A DNA stretch of 64,000 nt from Methylobacterium aquaticum (GTDB lineage: Bacteria; Pseudomonadota; Alphaproteobacteria; Rhizobiales; Beijerinckiaceae), in assembly GCF_016804325.1 (NCBI RefSeq), contig NZ_CP043627.1, positions 6,789,001-6,853,000 on the forward strand. The letters run 5' to 3'. The stretch's first letter is position 1. Each line of letters starts with the position of its first letter. The notes beneath the pieces are model-generated. The model saw only the letters and a program-made list of their open reading frames with translations, searched no databases and had not been told where the DNA came from. Shown here in pieces: positions 33,784 through 42,915 of this stretch. A program made the translations under genes and the position numbers.

Positions 33784-34824
33784 TCAGAGTCTGGCCACCG
33801 CGATCGCGCCGTCATCCATCGCGATGAAGCGGATCCCCGCCTGGCGCAGCGCGGTCACGGCCTTGTGGCGCGAGCGGGCGCCTTGAGCCTCGATGTTGTC
33901 CTCGAGGCGCCGCACGGTCGAGAGCGACAGGCCGCCGGCTTGCGCGAGCGTCGCCATCGACCAGTCGAGCAGCCCGCGGGCCGCCCGCAGGTGATGGCCC
34001 CGCACCGCCTGTTCGAGGGCCCGCCGCATGGTGGCATCCTCGGGGGTGTCGGCGCGGCCCGCGGGCGCGCCGGATTCGTGCACCGGATACTTCATGCCGG
34101 TCCAGCCGCGATACTCGCCGGCCGCGCTCCACACCGGAACGCCGACGAGGCGGAATCTGACCACCTCCCCATTGGCCAGACGCTCGCGCGGCATGCCCTG
34201 GAAGCGCATGTGGCGGTCGTACATCTCCCAGCCCCGATCGCGAAAAGGTCCGCGATCCTCCGGCACGAGCATCAGGAACGGATCGACCTGGATCTCCTCC
34301 AGGGACAGCCCGTGCGCCTGCGCCACCTCGGCGGGGAAGTGATGCACGAGGTCGAGGTCGAGGGAATACGTCGCCGTGTAGGAGGTCAGATAGAGTGCTT
34401 GGCGGCGGCGCTGCTCGGCGGCCTGCGCCTGGCGCAGCCGCTCGCGGTCGGTCACGTCGAGGGCGACACCGCTCACGGACAGGGGCCGGCCCTCGGGCGA
34501 GAACCGCGATTCGCAGAGGAGCGACAGGACGCGCAGCTCCCCGCTCGGCCGGATCAGCCGGACGGTCGCGCTCGGCGAGGCGAGGCCCTGCACGACCGCC
34601 GACGGGCTCGCCAGTCTCGCCCGGTCGTCGGGATGCAGAAGTCGGACGAAGAGGTCGTAGCTGGCGGTGACGACGGAGGGGTCCAGGCCGAGGAGCCGGA
34701 AGAAACCCGGTGACCAGCGCTGCTCATCCGACGCGAACGTCCACGACCACCCTCCAACGAGGCCGTAGTCTTCGATCGTACGCAGGAAGACATCGGAACA
34801 TGACGTCAGGTCGGCGGCATCCAT
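33784..34824 (-). CDS. PAS-PAS-XRE sensor/regulator (about 346 aa)
   Basis: Soluble sensory transcription factor. The first PAS domain (about 10-130) has WSWTFASDEQRWSPGFFRLLGLDP and GVALDVTDRERLRQAQAAEQRR, typical PAS/PAC ends. A second PAS-like domain follows with YSLDLDLVHHFPAEVAQAHGLSLEEI and YRGWTGMKYP. The C-terminal XRE-type helix-turn-helix includes GLLDWSMATLAQAGGLSLSTVRRLED and AGIRFIAMDDG. ATG 34824 is used; the frame is open from TTG 34887 and the real start is uncertain because neither has a strong ribosome-binding site. A decayed tandem copy of its 3' end lies downstream. Target genes unknown. Confidence 0.8.
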   Translation of the reverse strand: MDAADLTSCSDVFLRTIEDYGLVGGWSWTFASDEQRWSPGFFRLLGLDPSVVTASYDLFVRLLHPDDRARLASPSAVVQGLASPSATVRLIRPSGELRVLSLLCESRFSPEGRPLSVSGVALDVTDRERLRQAQAAEQRRRQALYLTSYTATYSLDLDLVHHFPAEVAQAHGLSLEEIQVDPFLMLVPEDRGPFRDRGWEMYDRHMRFQGMPRERLANGEVVRFRLVGVPVWSAAGEYRGWTGMKYPVHESGAPAGRADTPEDATMRRALEQAVRGHHLRAARGLLDWSMATLAQAGGLSLSTVRRLEDNIEAQGARSRHKAVTALRQAGIRFIAMDDGAIAVARL

Positions 34825-35051
34825 GCGCACGGCGTTCGAGAGAAGCAGTTTCCCGCCCTGGCTAGAGGCTTCGTCCTGCCGGCTCAAGGCGGACGAAATG
34901 GCATCACGGTTAAGCCGGACCCGCCTGGATGAAATCGCGTGCGCCGGTTCGAGCAGCGTTCGATCGCCCGCTCGACGGTTGCTGCGCCATCGCGAACACG
35001 CTGCGGAATCCGGCCCCGCTCAAGGACGCGACGGGATGCCTTTCGAACGAC

Positions 35052-38000
35052 TCATCCGTCCCGCGCGGCCTCCATCCCGCCGGCGCTCGCCCTGGCCCGG
35101 GCGATCACCTGCTCGGGCGTCGGCGGGTTCGCCGGGTGGTGGCTGAGGCAGAACGGCGTGCGGAGCTTCGCCGGCCGCCCCGAGCCCTCGGTGGCAAAGT
35201 AGAACTCGCCCGCCCCGAGCCGGCCGATATCGGGTGCCGCCCCGCCGCTCGCCGCCATGATCTCCTGGGCCGCCGCGATGGTCGCCGGGGCGCTCTGGCG
35301 GCCGAAGAACTGCGTCGTGCAGTTCGACACGACCTGGTTGTGGATGCCCCGCGGCACCTGCGTCGCCACGATCATCCCGAGGCCGTATTTGCGCCCCTGC
35401 GCCACCAGCTTGATGCCGCTGCCGAGGCTCGGCGGCGTGCGTCCCGAGGGCAGGAAGGTCTGCGCCTCGTCGACCACGTAGAGCAGGCCCCGGGGCGACG
35501 GGTTCTTCTTGATCCAGCCGAACAAAGCCATCTGGAGCCGGTTGACGAAATCCTCCCGCGCCGCCTCCGAGGCGAGGCCCGACAGGTTGACGACCGAGAT
35601 CCGGGTCTTGTCGCGGTCCGGGCCGAAGAACAGCCGTGAGGGATCGAGCACCGCGCCCTCGATCCGCAGGAGCGGGTTGGTGGCCACCGCGGCGCGCAGC
35701 TGGTCCGCCATGTCGGCGGCGAGATTCGTCGCCTTGCCGATCTGGCTGGTGCCGTCCGGCAGATCGGCGAGCAGCTCGGTGAAGGCGCCGAGCGTCCCGC
35801 CGCCCCGGCCCGCGAAGGCCCGAAGGGCATCGGCGAGGACGCCGCGCTGGAGGTTCTTCGTCGCGCCGGCGAGCGGACCCAGGGTCTCGGCCGCCATCTC
35901 GATCGCCTGGGCCCGCTCGTCGCGGTCGTCGCTCGCGGCGAGGTCCGGCATCGCCGGGAGGAAGAGCGGGTTGCCGGCATGGATGCCCGGCGTCCACACC
36001 ACCACCTCGACCCGCTCGGCGTAGAGACCGGCCTTGCGGTCGTCCTCCGGCGTGAATTTGTCCGGTCGCTCCGGCCAGGCATCGCCGAGGCGCGACAGGT
36101 CGTTGTTGGGATCGACCACGATCGCCGGGATGCCGGCGAGCGCCGCCTCCTCGACCAGGCGCCGCAGCAGCACGGTCTTGCCCGAGCCGGAGCCGGCGAT
36201 GATCGCGGTGTGGCGCGGCAGGAGCCGCAAGGGCAGGGCGACGGCGGGCGCGTCGGGGGTGATGCGGTGGCCGACCGGGATGGCGTCGGGGACCGATTCC
36301 GGCGGGAGCGGGGGAGCTACCCGCCGGGGCATCGGCTCCTTGGGGGCGGGCTCCTTGGGGGCGGGTTTCTCAGGTGACGGGGCGTCTGCGACCCGCGCCA
36401 CCGTCTCGAAGGCATGGGTCGGTACGGCGGGGCGCAGCGCGGTCTCCGGGGGGAGCCGCGCAGACGTGCCGGGCTCGGTGCCGGCCGGCCTCGTCTCCGG
36501 CTCGGGACCTGGATCCGACGAATCGGCCGATCGTCCCGGCTGGCGCGGCGGCAGCGGCGGCGGGACGTCACGGCCACGCCGCCCCCGCCCTCCTTGCGCC
36601 TCCGCGCCGTCGCCCGACAGGCCGATCCTGCGGAAGAACGCGGTCCCGCGCACCGGCAGGGTCTCGCGCATCCAGCCCTCGAACCGGTCGAAGCACCCGT
36701 CCCGCAACGCCCCGTCGCGCAAGGAGCGCAGGGCCACGAAGGTGCGCAGGTCGTCGTCCGACGGGTCGATCAGCATGCCGCCCGCGGCGACGAAACGGCT
36801 GACCAGGGTGCCGGTCTTGGTGCCCGCCGGCACCGGGCCGCGGCGCACCAGCAGCAAGTCCCGGCCCGGAATTTTGGACGAGATGCCCGAGGCGGTGAGC
36901 GCGGCGCGCAGGCGGGCCTGGAAGGCGATCGGATGCGGCTGGAGCAGGGCGCGGTAGCAGACGTGGCGCTCGCGGTCGTTCTCGTCGCGGTGGAGGAAGG
37001 TGAGCCGTCCGTGCAGGGGCGGCAGCCGTTGCTCGGGCTCGCCCTTGCTCACCACGTCGACCGCGTCGTGCGGGTCGTCCTCGAGGGCGTAGAGATCGAA
37101 GGCGGCGCGCAGCAATTCGCCGAGCCCGGCATCCTCGTCGTCGAGGAGGCCGGTGAGGTCGGCGTTGCGCCAAGCCTCGTCGAGGTCGAAGATCGGCTCC
37201 TGGGTGGGTGGCGGCGTCTTGACGGTCGGCTCGTTGAGGTCGTCGCAGGGCGCGACGATGCCCTGAGCCAGGCAGTCGCGGCGAAAGGCGTCGCATCGCA
37301 TCAGCAGCGTGCGCGGCCGCATCGCGACGCGGGACGCGGCGGCGATGGCCGTCTCGCTGAACGGCCAGGTCGGGGAAGGCGGCGTGAAGCCGGCCTCGGC
37401 ATAGGCGGGCGCGAGGCGGCCACGAATCAGCGCGGCGGTCGCCGCCGGCGTGTTCATCCCGGTCAGCAGCATCGGCGGCTCGAACCGGTCGAAGGCGGAT
37501 TTCATTCCGCGCTCCTGCAGCCGCCGCCACGAATCCGTCAGGCAGGTGACCAGCGTCATGCCGCGGCCGCCGCCGTCATGCAGCTCCATCAAGCCCGCGG
37601 CCAGCATCTCGGCGAGGCCGGGGCCGGCCTCGAAATCGTCGTCGAGGGTCAGGCGGCTCGCATCGACCACGCCGTCGATCTGGTCGAGGGCGACGAGGGT
37701 CGGGCCGCTCAATCCCATGATCCACGCCATGCCGCGGACGAGTTCCACCGGCGGGGGCGGCGGCATGGTGAAGCCGAGGCCGGCCCGGGCGGCCGGATCG
37801 GCGTCGTAGCCCTGCAGCCAGGCATGGGCGAGGCCGACGGCGGCGAGGTCCTGCGAGCGCAGCAGGCACAGGGCCCGGAAGACGTCCTGGTGCTTGAGCG
37901 CCCGCACCGTATCGACGTGCATCAGCGCCCGGACCAGCAGGTCGACGATTTTCCGGGTGTCGATGTTGGGCGTGTTGAAGGCCTGCTCGACCTGCCCCTC

Positions 38001-38393
38001 GACCTTGAAGCGGCGCGCGACCCCGGCCAGCACCGCATCGGACTGGCGTCGTCCGTCCGGCATCGGCTGCATCAGGGCGGTGAGATAGCTCAGCGCCGCG
38101 CTGCGCCAGAAATCGGTCAGCCCCAGCACGTCGAGGAGCACGAACCAGCCGCCGGATTCCCAGACCTCGCGCCGGATCTGGCCGACGAGGTGGGTCTTGC
38201 CGATGCCCGGCTCGCCGACGAGCACCCGGCCGCGCGGGCGGCTGCCCTGCTCCTGCGCGTTGAGCGCCGCGACGAGCCCCGGAATCAGTGCCTCGTTCGG
38301 TGCCCCGGTCGGCTCGGCATCGAGCCAGACGCTGTCGAGGGTGCGCACCCAGTCGAAGTTGACGCGGCGCAGGGCGTCGAGGGCGTCGCTCAT
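35052..38393 (-). CDS. Double ATPase: AAA/STAND-like N-terminus fused to HerA-like C-terminus (1113 aa)
   Basis: Residues 1 to about 380 form an AAA/STAND-like NTPase: Walker A GEPGIGKT (60-67), Walker B LVALDQID (233-240). About 455-590 is an unassigned domain (RLTFLHRDENDRERHVCYRALLQ...). About 592-700 is a disordered Pro-rich linker with APKEP repeats. Residues 700-1113 are a HerA/FtsK-like motor: GHRITPD, Walker A AGSGSGKT (733-740), Walker B LYVVDEAQ (971-978), then RKYGLGMIVATQVPRGIHNQVVSNC, hallmark of HerA-type translocases. ATG 38393 overlaps the stop of the winged-helix gene (ATGA). Third gene of a nuclease/wHTH/ATPase operon. Likely an oligomeric DNA-translocating or conflict-system ATPase (inference). 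Confidence 0.88.
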   Translation of the reverse strand: MSDALDALRRVNFDWVRTLDSVWLDAEPTGAPNEALIPGLVAALNAQEQGSRPRGRVLVGEPGIGKTHLVGQIRREVWESGGWFVLLDVLGLTDFWRSAALSYLTALMQPMPDGRRQSDAVLAGVARRFKVEGQVEQAFNTPNIDTRKIVDLLVRALMHVDTVRALKHQDVFRALCLLRSQDLAAVGLAHAWLQGYDADPAARAGLGFTMPPPPPVELVRGMAWIMGLSGPTLVALDQIDGVVDASRLTLDDDFEAGPGLAEMLAAGLMELHDGGGRGMTLVTCLTDSWRRLQERGMKSAFDRFEPPMLLTGMNTPAATAALIRGRLAPAYAEAGFTPPSPTWPFSETAIAAASRVAMRPRTLLMRCDAFRRDCLAQGIVAPCDDLNEPTVKTPPPTQEPIFDLDEAWRNADLTGLLDDEDAGLGELLRAAFDLYALEDDPHDAVDVVSKGEPEQRLPPLHGRLTFLHRDENDRERHVCYRALLQPHPIAFQARLRAALTASGISSKIPGRDLLLVRRGPVPAGTKTGTLVSRFVAAGGMLIDPSDDDLRTFVALRSLRDGALRDGCFDRFEGWMRETLPVRGTAFFRRIGLSGDGAEAQGGRGRRGRDVPPPLPPRQPGRSADSSDPGPEPETRPAGTEPGTSARLPPETALRPAVPTHAFETVARVADAPSPEKPAPKEPAPKEPMPRRVAPPLPPESVPDAIPVGHRITPDAPAVALPLRLLPRHTAIIAGSGSGKTVLLRRLVEEAALAGIPAIVVDPNNDLSRLGDAWPERPDKFTPEDDRKAGLYAERVEVVVWTPGIHAGNPLFLPAMPDLAASDDRDERAQAIEMAAETLGPLAGATKNLQRGVLADALRAFAGRGGGTLGAFTELLADLPDGTSQIGKATNLAADMADQLRAAVATNPLLRIEGAVLDPSRLFFGPDRDKTRISVVNLSGLASEAAREDFVNRLQMALFGWIKKNPSPRGLLYVVDEAQTFLPSGRTPPSLGSGIKLVAQGRKYGLGMIVATQVPRGIHNQVVSNCTTQFFGRQSAPATIAAAQEIMAASGGAAPDIGRLGAGEFYFATEGSGRPAKLRTPFCLSHHPANPPTPEQVIARARASAGGMEAARDG

Positions 38394-39067
38394 GCGTGGA
38401 TCCAGATCTCGTGGAAGGGCTCGCCGGCGGGATCGAAGGCGGCTTCGCGCTCGGCGTCGTCGAGGGCCTTGGGGTCGCTGATCCGGGTGAGCCGGATGCT
38501 CGGGTCGCCGCTCAGGATCGCCGCCAGCCCGCCATCGACCGTGGCGCGGTCGAGGTCGGCGAGCGCGCCGCGCAGGGCGCTGAGGCGCACGGGCGCGGCC
38601 TTCCGGCCGCCGGTGCAGGCGAGATAGGCCTGCTCGATCCGGGCGCGGAGCCGGTCCGGATCGGGCGGGACTGCCTCGGCTTTCGGAGCCGTCCTGGTTT
38701 TCGGAGGGGTCTTGGCCTTTCGAGCCTTCGGCTCCGGCGGAACCCGCTCCGGGGCGGGGCCGACGAACTCGGCGAGCGTGGCGCCCGTCACGTCGAGGTG
38801 GTGGTGCAGGCGCGTGAGCCAGTCCTGGAGCACCCGCATGGCCGGGGGCAGGGGATCACGCAGGTGCTGGCCGGCCCAGTGCCAGCCCTTGTCGGTCACG
38901 GTCAGCCGCGAGGAGCGCCCCTCCTTCTCCACCGCCAGGAGCCCGGCCTTCTGCAGCGCGTCGCGCGGGGCCTTCTCCGGCTTGATCTCGCTGTTGAGCG
39001 CGGTGCCCTGCCGGCCGAGCAGGCGCCAGAGGATCAGCGCCTGAGCCGGCGTCGGCGTCTCGCTCAT
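38390..39067 (-). CDS. Winged-helix domain protein of the nuclease-HerA module (225 aa)
   Basis: The N-terminal 70 residues look like a winged helix: ALILWRLLGRQGTALNSEIKP, a helix RDALQKAGLLAVEKEGRS and wing SRLTVTDKGWHWAGQHL. A helical stretch (PPAMRVLQDWLTRLHHHLDVTG) follows, then a Lys/Pro-rich linker (EPKARKAKTPPKTRTAPKAE). The C-terminal domain includes DRLRARIEQAYLACTGGRKAAPVRLSALRGALADLDRATVDGGLAAIL. ATG 39067 overlaps the nuclease stop by 4 bp and its own stop overlaps the ATPase start, so all three proteins should be made in balanced amounts. Possibly a DNA-binding adaptor or the module's regulator. No named family recognised. Confidence 0.8.
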   Translation of the reverse strand: MSETPTPAQALILWRLLGRQGTALNSEIKPEKAPRDALQKAGLLAVEKEGRSSRLTVTDKGWHWAGQHLRDPLPPAMRVLQDWLTRLHHHLDVTGATLAEFVGPAPERVPPEPKARKAKTPPKTRTAPKAEAVPPDPDRLRARIEQAYLACTGGRKAAPVRLSALRGALADLDRATVDGGLAAILSGDPSIRLTRISDPKALDDAEREAAFDPAGEPFHEIWIHA

Positions 39068-40083
39068 CGGGTCGTGTCTCCGGCGAAAGAAAGGTGTGTC
39101 GAGGGGAGGCGGCGCAGCCGGACCACGGCGCGGATCTTCTCGACCGCGCGCTGCAGGTCGGCCGCGACCTCGTCGTTGGTGAGGCGCAGCACGAGGTAGC
39201 CGGCGACCAGCAATTCGTAGTCGCGGTGGCGGTCCTGGCCGAATTTCGGGCTCGCCTGGTGCTCCGGCCCGTCGATCTCGACGACGATGCGGTGCCGGCG
39301 GCAGACCAGGTCGACCCGCGGCTGCCGGCCGTGGCCCGCCACCGCGACGAGCTCGTTGCCGGCAAACAGGCCGGCGAGTTCCGGGTCGCCCGCCAGCGCC
39401 GCCTCGACCCGCCGCTCGGATTCGCTGGCCGGGTGGGCGCGCGAGCGCGGCGCGATGAACCGCTCCGCCACTGGCGCCTTTGCGCGGCCGATCGCGACGG
39501 CGCCGTAGAGGATGCGGTCGTAGGGCGGGGTGTCGGGCGGCTCGGCCGGCAGGGCGAACAGGCAGGCCGCGCCGTGGCCTGCGCACCATTCCAGCGCCTC
39601 GATCACCGCCCGCGCCCGCGCCGGCGAGACCGGATCGACCTCCGCCACCAGGATCACGCTGCCGGGATCGACCGCCCGCAGCAGCTGCCCGCATTCGAGC
39701 GCCCGCGCCATCCTGCGGAACCTGGGCGGCCGCCCGGAGGCCGCCGCCGTCGCCGCCGCCTTGCGCCAAGGTGCCGAGACATCGGAAGCCGAGACGTCCG
39801 GCGCCGCGTCGTCGCGCCAATCCGGCCAACGGGCGAGCGCCAGCTCGGCGAGATCGTCGAGCAGGCGGTCGATCACCGCGGCGCTGCTGCGTGGATCTTC
39901 CGTGGCGACGAGGAGCGCGGCGCGATCGACCTCGCCGGCCGCCAGCGCCTCGCCGACGCCGTCGCGCGTGAGGCCGATGACCGTGAGGCGCTCGCCGCGC
40001 GCGAGGCCGGCGGCGCGGCGCGCGAGCGCGGCCGGCGTCAGGCGCGGCCGGGTCGTGGCTGTGCTCTCTCCGGACCTGCACAC
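39064..40083 (-). CDS. DUF559 (PD-(D/E)XK, Vsr-like) nuclease domain protein (339 aa)
   Basis: The C-terminal 120 residues are a DUF559 endonuclease-like domain: SESERRVEAAL with conserved Glu (about 221-230), RVDLVCRRHRIVVEIDGPEHQ giving D258 and E269-x-D271 of the PD-(D/E)XK core, then RHRDYELLVAGYLVLRLTNDEVAADLQRAVEKI, the family tail. All catalytic positions look intact. Residues 1-200 are an unrelated Ala/Arg-rich N-terminal domain with no family seen (LTVIGLTRDGVGEAL..., VILVAEVDPVSPARARAVIEALEW). Start is GTG 40083. It leads the three-gene operon with a winged-helix protein and an AAA-HerA ATPase; 154 bp separate it from the gene upstream. Confidence 0.87.
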   Translation of the reverse strand: MCRSGESTATTRPRLTPAALARRAAGLARGERLTVIGLTRDGVGEALAAGEVDRAALLVATEDPRSSAAVIDRLLDDLAELALARWPDWRDDAAPDVSASDVSAPWRKAAATAAASGRPPRFRRMARALECGQLLRAVDPGSVILVAEVDPVSPARARAVIEALEWCAGHGAACLFALPAEPPDTPPYDRILYGAVAIGRAKAPVAERFIAPRSRAHPASESERRVEAALAGDPELAGLFAGNELVAVAGHGRQPRVDLVCRRHRIVVEIDGPEHQASPKFGQDRHRDYELLVAGYLVLRLTNDEVAADLQRAVEKIRAVVRLRRLPSTHLSFAGDTTR

Positions 40084-40237
40084 GACCAGACAGCGTCTCC
40101 GGATTGGCCGACGACGCTGCGCGTTCCACGGCTGCTACGCTGGGATATCCAGCACAGGTTGCCGCTCTTTTCCAGGGGGTTGTAGCGGCGCGGGCGGAGG
40201 AAGGATGTTTTCCGTCACCCCACGCGGCGGGAAGCCC

Positions 40238-41437
40238 CTATCGGGCCGGCGCGGCGCCCGTCGACCCCGTCGCCGCCGGTCCCGTCCGGATCGCCCACAA
40301 TTCCGTCGGCAGACTGATCGGGGCGCCGGGCTTGTAGTCGGCCGAGTCCTGGATGTGCGAGGTGGTGACGTAGATCGTGCCGTCCGGGCCTTCGCTGAAG
40401 GTGTCGGGCCAGCGCAGCTGCCTGTCCTGGACCAGGGTGGTCAGACCGGCGCCGCCATTGGCGAGGTCGCGCACCTTGACCGCGTCGTCCTGCGGCGAGG
40501 TCACGTACATCCGTCCGTCCTTGCGGGAGATCAGCAGGCCGTCGGCCGGTCCGTTCTCGCCGACCGTGACGATCTTGGACCCCAGCGTCCGGTCGGTGAA
40601 CATCTCGGGCACGACGGTGGCGGTCGCCCAGCCGGTGAGCGCCTCGGTCGGCAGGCTGTAGAGCGTCTTGCCCTTGATCGCCTGCCAGTACAGCGTCTTG
40701 CCGTCCGGCGAGAGGGCGATGCCGTCGGCCGAGAACTCGACGCCGCGCCCGTCCGGCCGCCGCAGGGGTCGGCCGTCATAGGTCACGGTCACGCTCTTGT
40801 CCGGCATGGTCGAGGCGTGGCCCGACAGGACGCGCCTCGCCGCACCGCTGTCGATGTCGACGACGATCAGGGCACCCTCGGCGCCGGAATCGGTGAGATA
40901 GGCGGTTTTGCCATCGGGCGAGATCCGCACGTCATTGATGTAGGAGGCCTGCAGCACCGTCGCGGTATCGAACGGGATCGTCTTGACCACCTGGTTGGTC
41001 TTCAGGTCGATGCCGACGAGCTTCGGCCCATCCTTGACCACCGCTCCCATTGCCGGTGCGGCGGCATCCACCACCCAGAGCCGGTCCTGGGCATCCGCCA
41101 CCACGCTCTGCACGCAGACGAAGTGGGACTTGGGGTCGATCTCGTCCTTCTTCGCGTTGCGCCAGGAATTCCAGCCGGCATCCGGATAAGGCACCGGCTT
41201 GCCGTCCTTCACTTCCGCCACCGAGACCGGCGCGTCCTCGCTCCAGCGCGGGAAGTTGACGAAGATCCGGCCGTCGCGCGCCACCGTGACGCCGGTGACC
41301 TGGTGAGCGAAGCTCGCGACCTTGTCGAGGCGGGCAGGGGCCCCTTGAGGAGCGCCTTCGGCGCGGGCGGTGGCCGGCGCGACACCGGCGAGGAGGAACA
41401 GGGCGAGCCCGAAGCGGGCGCCGGCATGACTCGTCAT
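40238..41437 (-). CDS. Major royal jelly / yellow-like secreted beta-propeller protein (399 aa)
   Basis: Exported protein of the MRJP/yellow family, a six-bladed propeller sometimes labelled dopachrome-tautomerase-related. The signal peptide (MTSHAGARFGLALFLLAGVAPATARAE) starts at ATG 41437 with GGAG upstream. Family blocks: GVTVARDGRIFVNFPRWSEDAPVSVAEV, FVCVQSVVADAQDRLWVVDAAAP, SYINDVRISPDGKTAYLTDSG, GIALSPDGKTLYW and WPDTFSEGPDGTIYVTTSHIQDS. No cysteine-rich or metal site; ligand unknown. It precedes the nuclease module on the same strand with a 154-bp gap. Confidence 0.9.
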   Translation of the reverse strand: MTSHAGARFGLALFLLAGVAPATARAEGAPQGAPARLDKVASFAHQVTGVTVARDGRIFVNFPRWSEDAPVSVAEVKDGKPVPYPDAGWNSWRNAKKDEIDPKSHFVCVQSVVADAQDRLWVVDAAAPAMGAVVKDGPKLVGIDLKTNQVVKTIPFDTATVLQASYINDVRISPDGKTAYLTDSGAEGALIVVDIDSGAARRVLSGHASTMPDKSVTVTYDGRPLRRPDGRGVEFSADGIALSPDGKTLYWQAIKGKTLYSLPTEALTGWATATVVPEMFTDRTLGSKIVTVGENGPADGLLISRKDGRMYVTSPQDDAVKVRDLANGGAGLTTLVQDRQLRWPDTFSEGPDGTIYVTTSHIQDSADYKPGAPISLPTELWAIRTGPAATGSTGAAPAR

Positions 41438-41512
41438 CAGAAATACTCTCCGTCCGGGCGACCGCCCGGACGGCAAACGCAGCGGAACCCTGTAAAGGTC
41501 CCTGGGAGTATT

Positions 41513-42853
41513 TTATCCGCGAGCCGCCTGTCCCGGACCGTAGCCGGCGGGCGGGCGCGAACCGAGATGGGAGCGCAGGGTGGTGCCTTCGTACTCGGTC
41601 CGGAACAGGCCGCGGCGGCGCAGCTCGGGCAAAACGAGTTCGATGAAGTCGTCGAGCCCGCCCGGCAGGGTCGGCGGCATGATGTTGAAGCCGTCCGCGC
41701 CGCCTGCCCGGAAGCGCGCCTCCATCTCGTCGACGATCTGCGTCGGGGTGCCGATGATCTGGGAGTGGCCCCGGGCGCCCGCGATGCGCAGGTAGAGCTG
41801 GCGCAGGCTCAATCCCTCGCGCCGGGCGAGGTCGAGCATCAGTTGCTGGCGCGACTTCAGCCCCTCGGTGGCGGGCAGGTCCGGCACCGGGCCGTCCGGA
41901 TCGAAGCCCGAGAGGTCGTGCCCGACCATGCGGCCGAGGAGCGCCAGCCCCACCACCGGGTCGATCAGCGCCTGCAAGGCCTCGAACTTGTCCCGCGCTT
42001 CCGCCTCGGAGCGGCCGACCACCGGAAACAGCCCGGGCATGACCTTGAGGTCGTCGGGCGAGCGGCCGAAGCGGGGCATCCGTCCCTTCAGGTCGCGGGC
42101 GAACTCCACTGCCTCGTCGAGGGTCTGGTTCGCCGTAAACACGATCTCGGCGGTGCGCGCCGCCAGATCCTTGCCCGGACCCGACGAGCCGGCCTGGACC
42201 AGCACCGGCTGCCCCTGCGGCGTGCGCGCGATGTTGAGCGGACCCCGGACCTCGAAATGCTTGCCCCTGTGGTCGAGGGGCCGGAACCCGTCGGGCTTCG
42301 AGAACTGGCCCGAGGCCTTGTCGATCACGACCGCATCGTCGTCCCAAGTGTTCCACAGGCCCAGCACCACGTCGACGAATTCTTCCGCCCGCTCGTAGCG
42401 ATCGGCGTGGCGGGAAATCTTGTCGTTGCCGAAATTCGCAGCTTCGAGGTCGGTAGCGGAGGTGACGAGGTTCCAGCCGGCGCGGCCGCCGCTCAAGTGG
42501 TCGAGGGAGGCGAAGCGGCGGGCGACGTTGTAGGGCTCGTTGAAGCTCGTCGAGGTGGTGGCGACGAGGCCGATGCGGCTCGTGACCGCCGCCAACGCCG
42601 ACAGCAGGGTGACGGGCTCGAAATGGGTCGAGCGGGCGGTGCGCTCGCTGGAGCGCAGGTCGGCATCGCGGATGCCGGTGCCGTCCTCGAGGAAGATCAG
42701 GTCGAACTTGGCGGCCTCGGCGCGCTTGGCCCATCCGACATAGCGGTCGAGGACGATCCCGCCATCGGCCTCGCTCGACGGGTGACGCCAGCCGGCGACG
42801 TGGTGGCCGGTGGCGTAGAAGAAGGCGCCGAGGCGCATCGTACCGTCTGTCAT
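41513..42853 (-). CDS. LLM-class flavin-dependent monooxygenase, NtaA/SnaA/DszA type (446 aa)
   Basis: FMNH2-dependent monooxygenase of the nitrilotriacetate/dibenzothiophene-sulfone subgroup. Blocks: MRLGAFFYATGHHVAGWRHPSS, FDLIFLEDGTG, VTSRIGLVATTSTSFNEPYNVARRFASLDHLSGGRAGWNLVTS, RADRYERAEEFVDVVLGLW-type region, PVLVQAGSSGPGKDLAA and GTPTQIVDEME. A partner flavin reductase is needed; the nitroreductase-family gene nearby is a possible source but not proven. Beside metB, a role in organosulfur use is plausible (inference). 60 bp separate it from metB. Confidence 0.92.
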   Translation of the reverse strand: MTDGTMRLGAFFYATGHHVAGWRHPSSEADGGIVLDRYVGWAKRAEAAKFDLIFLEDGTGIRDADLRSSERTARSTHFEPVTLLSALAAVTSRIGLVATTSTSFNEPYNVARRFASLDHLSGGRAGWNLVTSATDLEAANFGNDKISRHADRYERAEEFVDVVLGLWNTWDDDAVVIDKASGQFSKPDGFRPLDHRGKHFEVRGPLNIARTPQGQPVLVQAGSSGPGKDLAARTAEIVFTANQTLDEAVEFARDLKGRMPRFGRSPDDLKVMPGLFPVVGRSEAEARDKFEALQALIDPVVGLALLGRMVGHDLSGFDPDGPVPDLPATEGLKSRQQLMLDLARREGLSLRQLYLRIAGARGHSQIIGTPTQIVDEMEARFRAGGADGFNIMPPTLPGGLDDFIELVLPELRRRGLFRTEYEGTTLRSHLGSRPPAGYGPGQAARG

Positions 42854-42915
42854 CGCTCGCTCGGGGTGTCGGGGCGGGTCATGTCAGATCTAGCGCACCG
42901 AAGCCCCGCGGCCCG

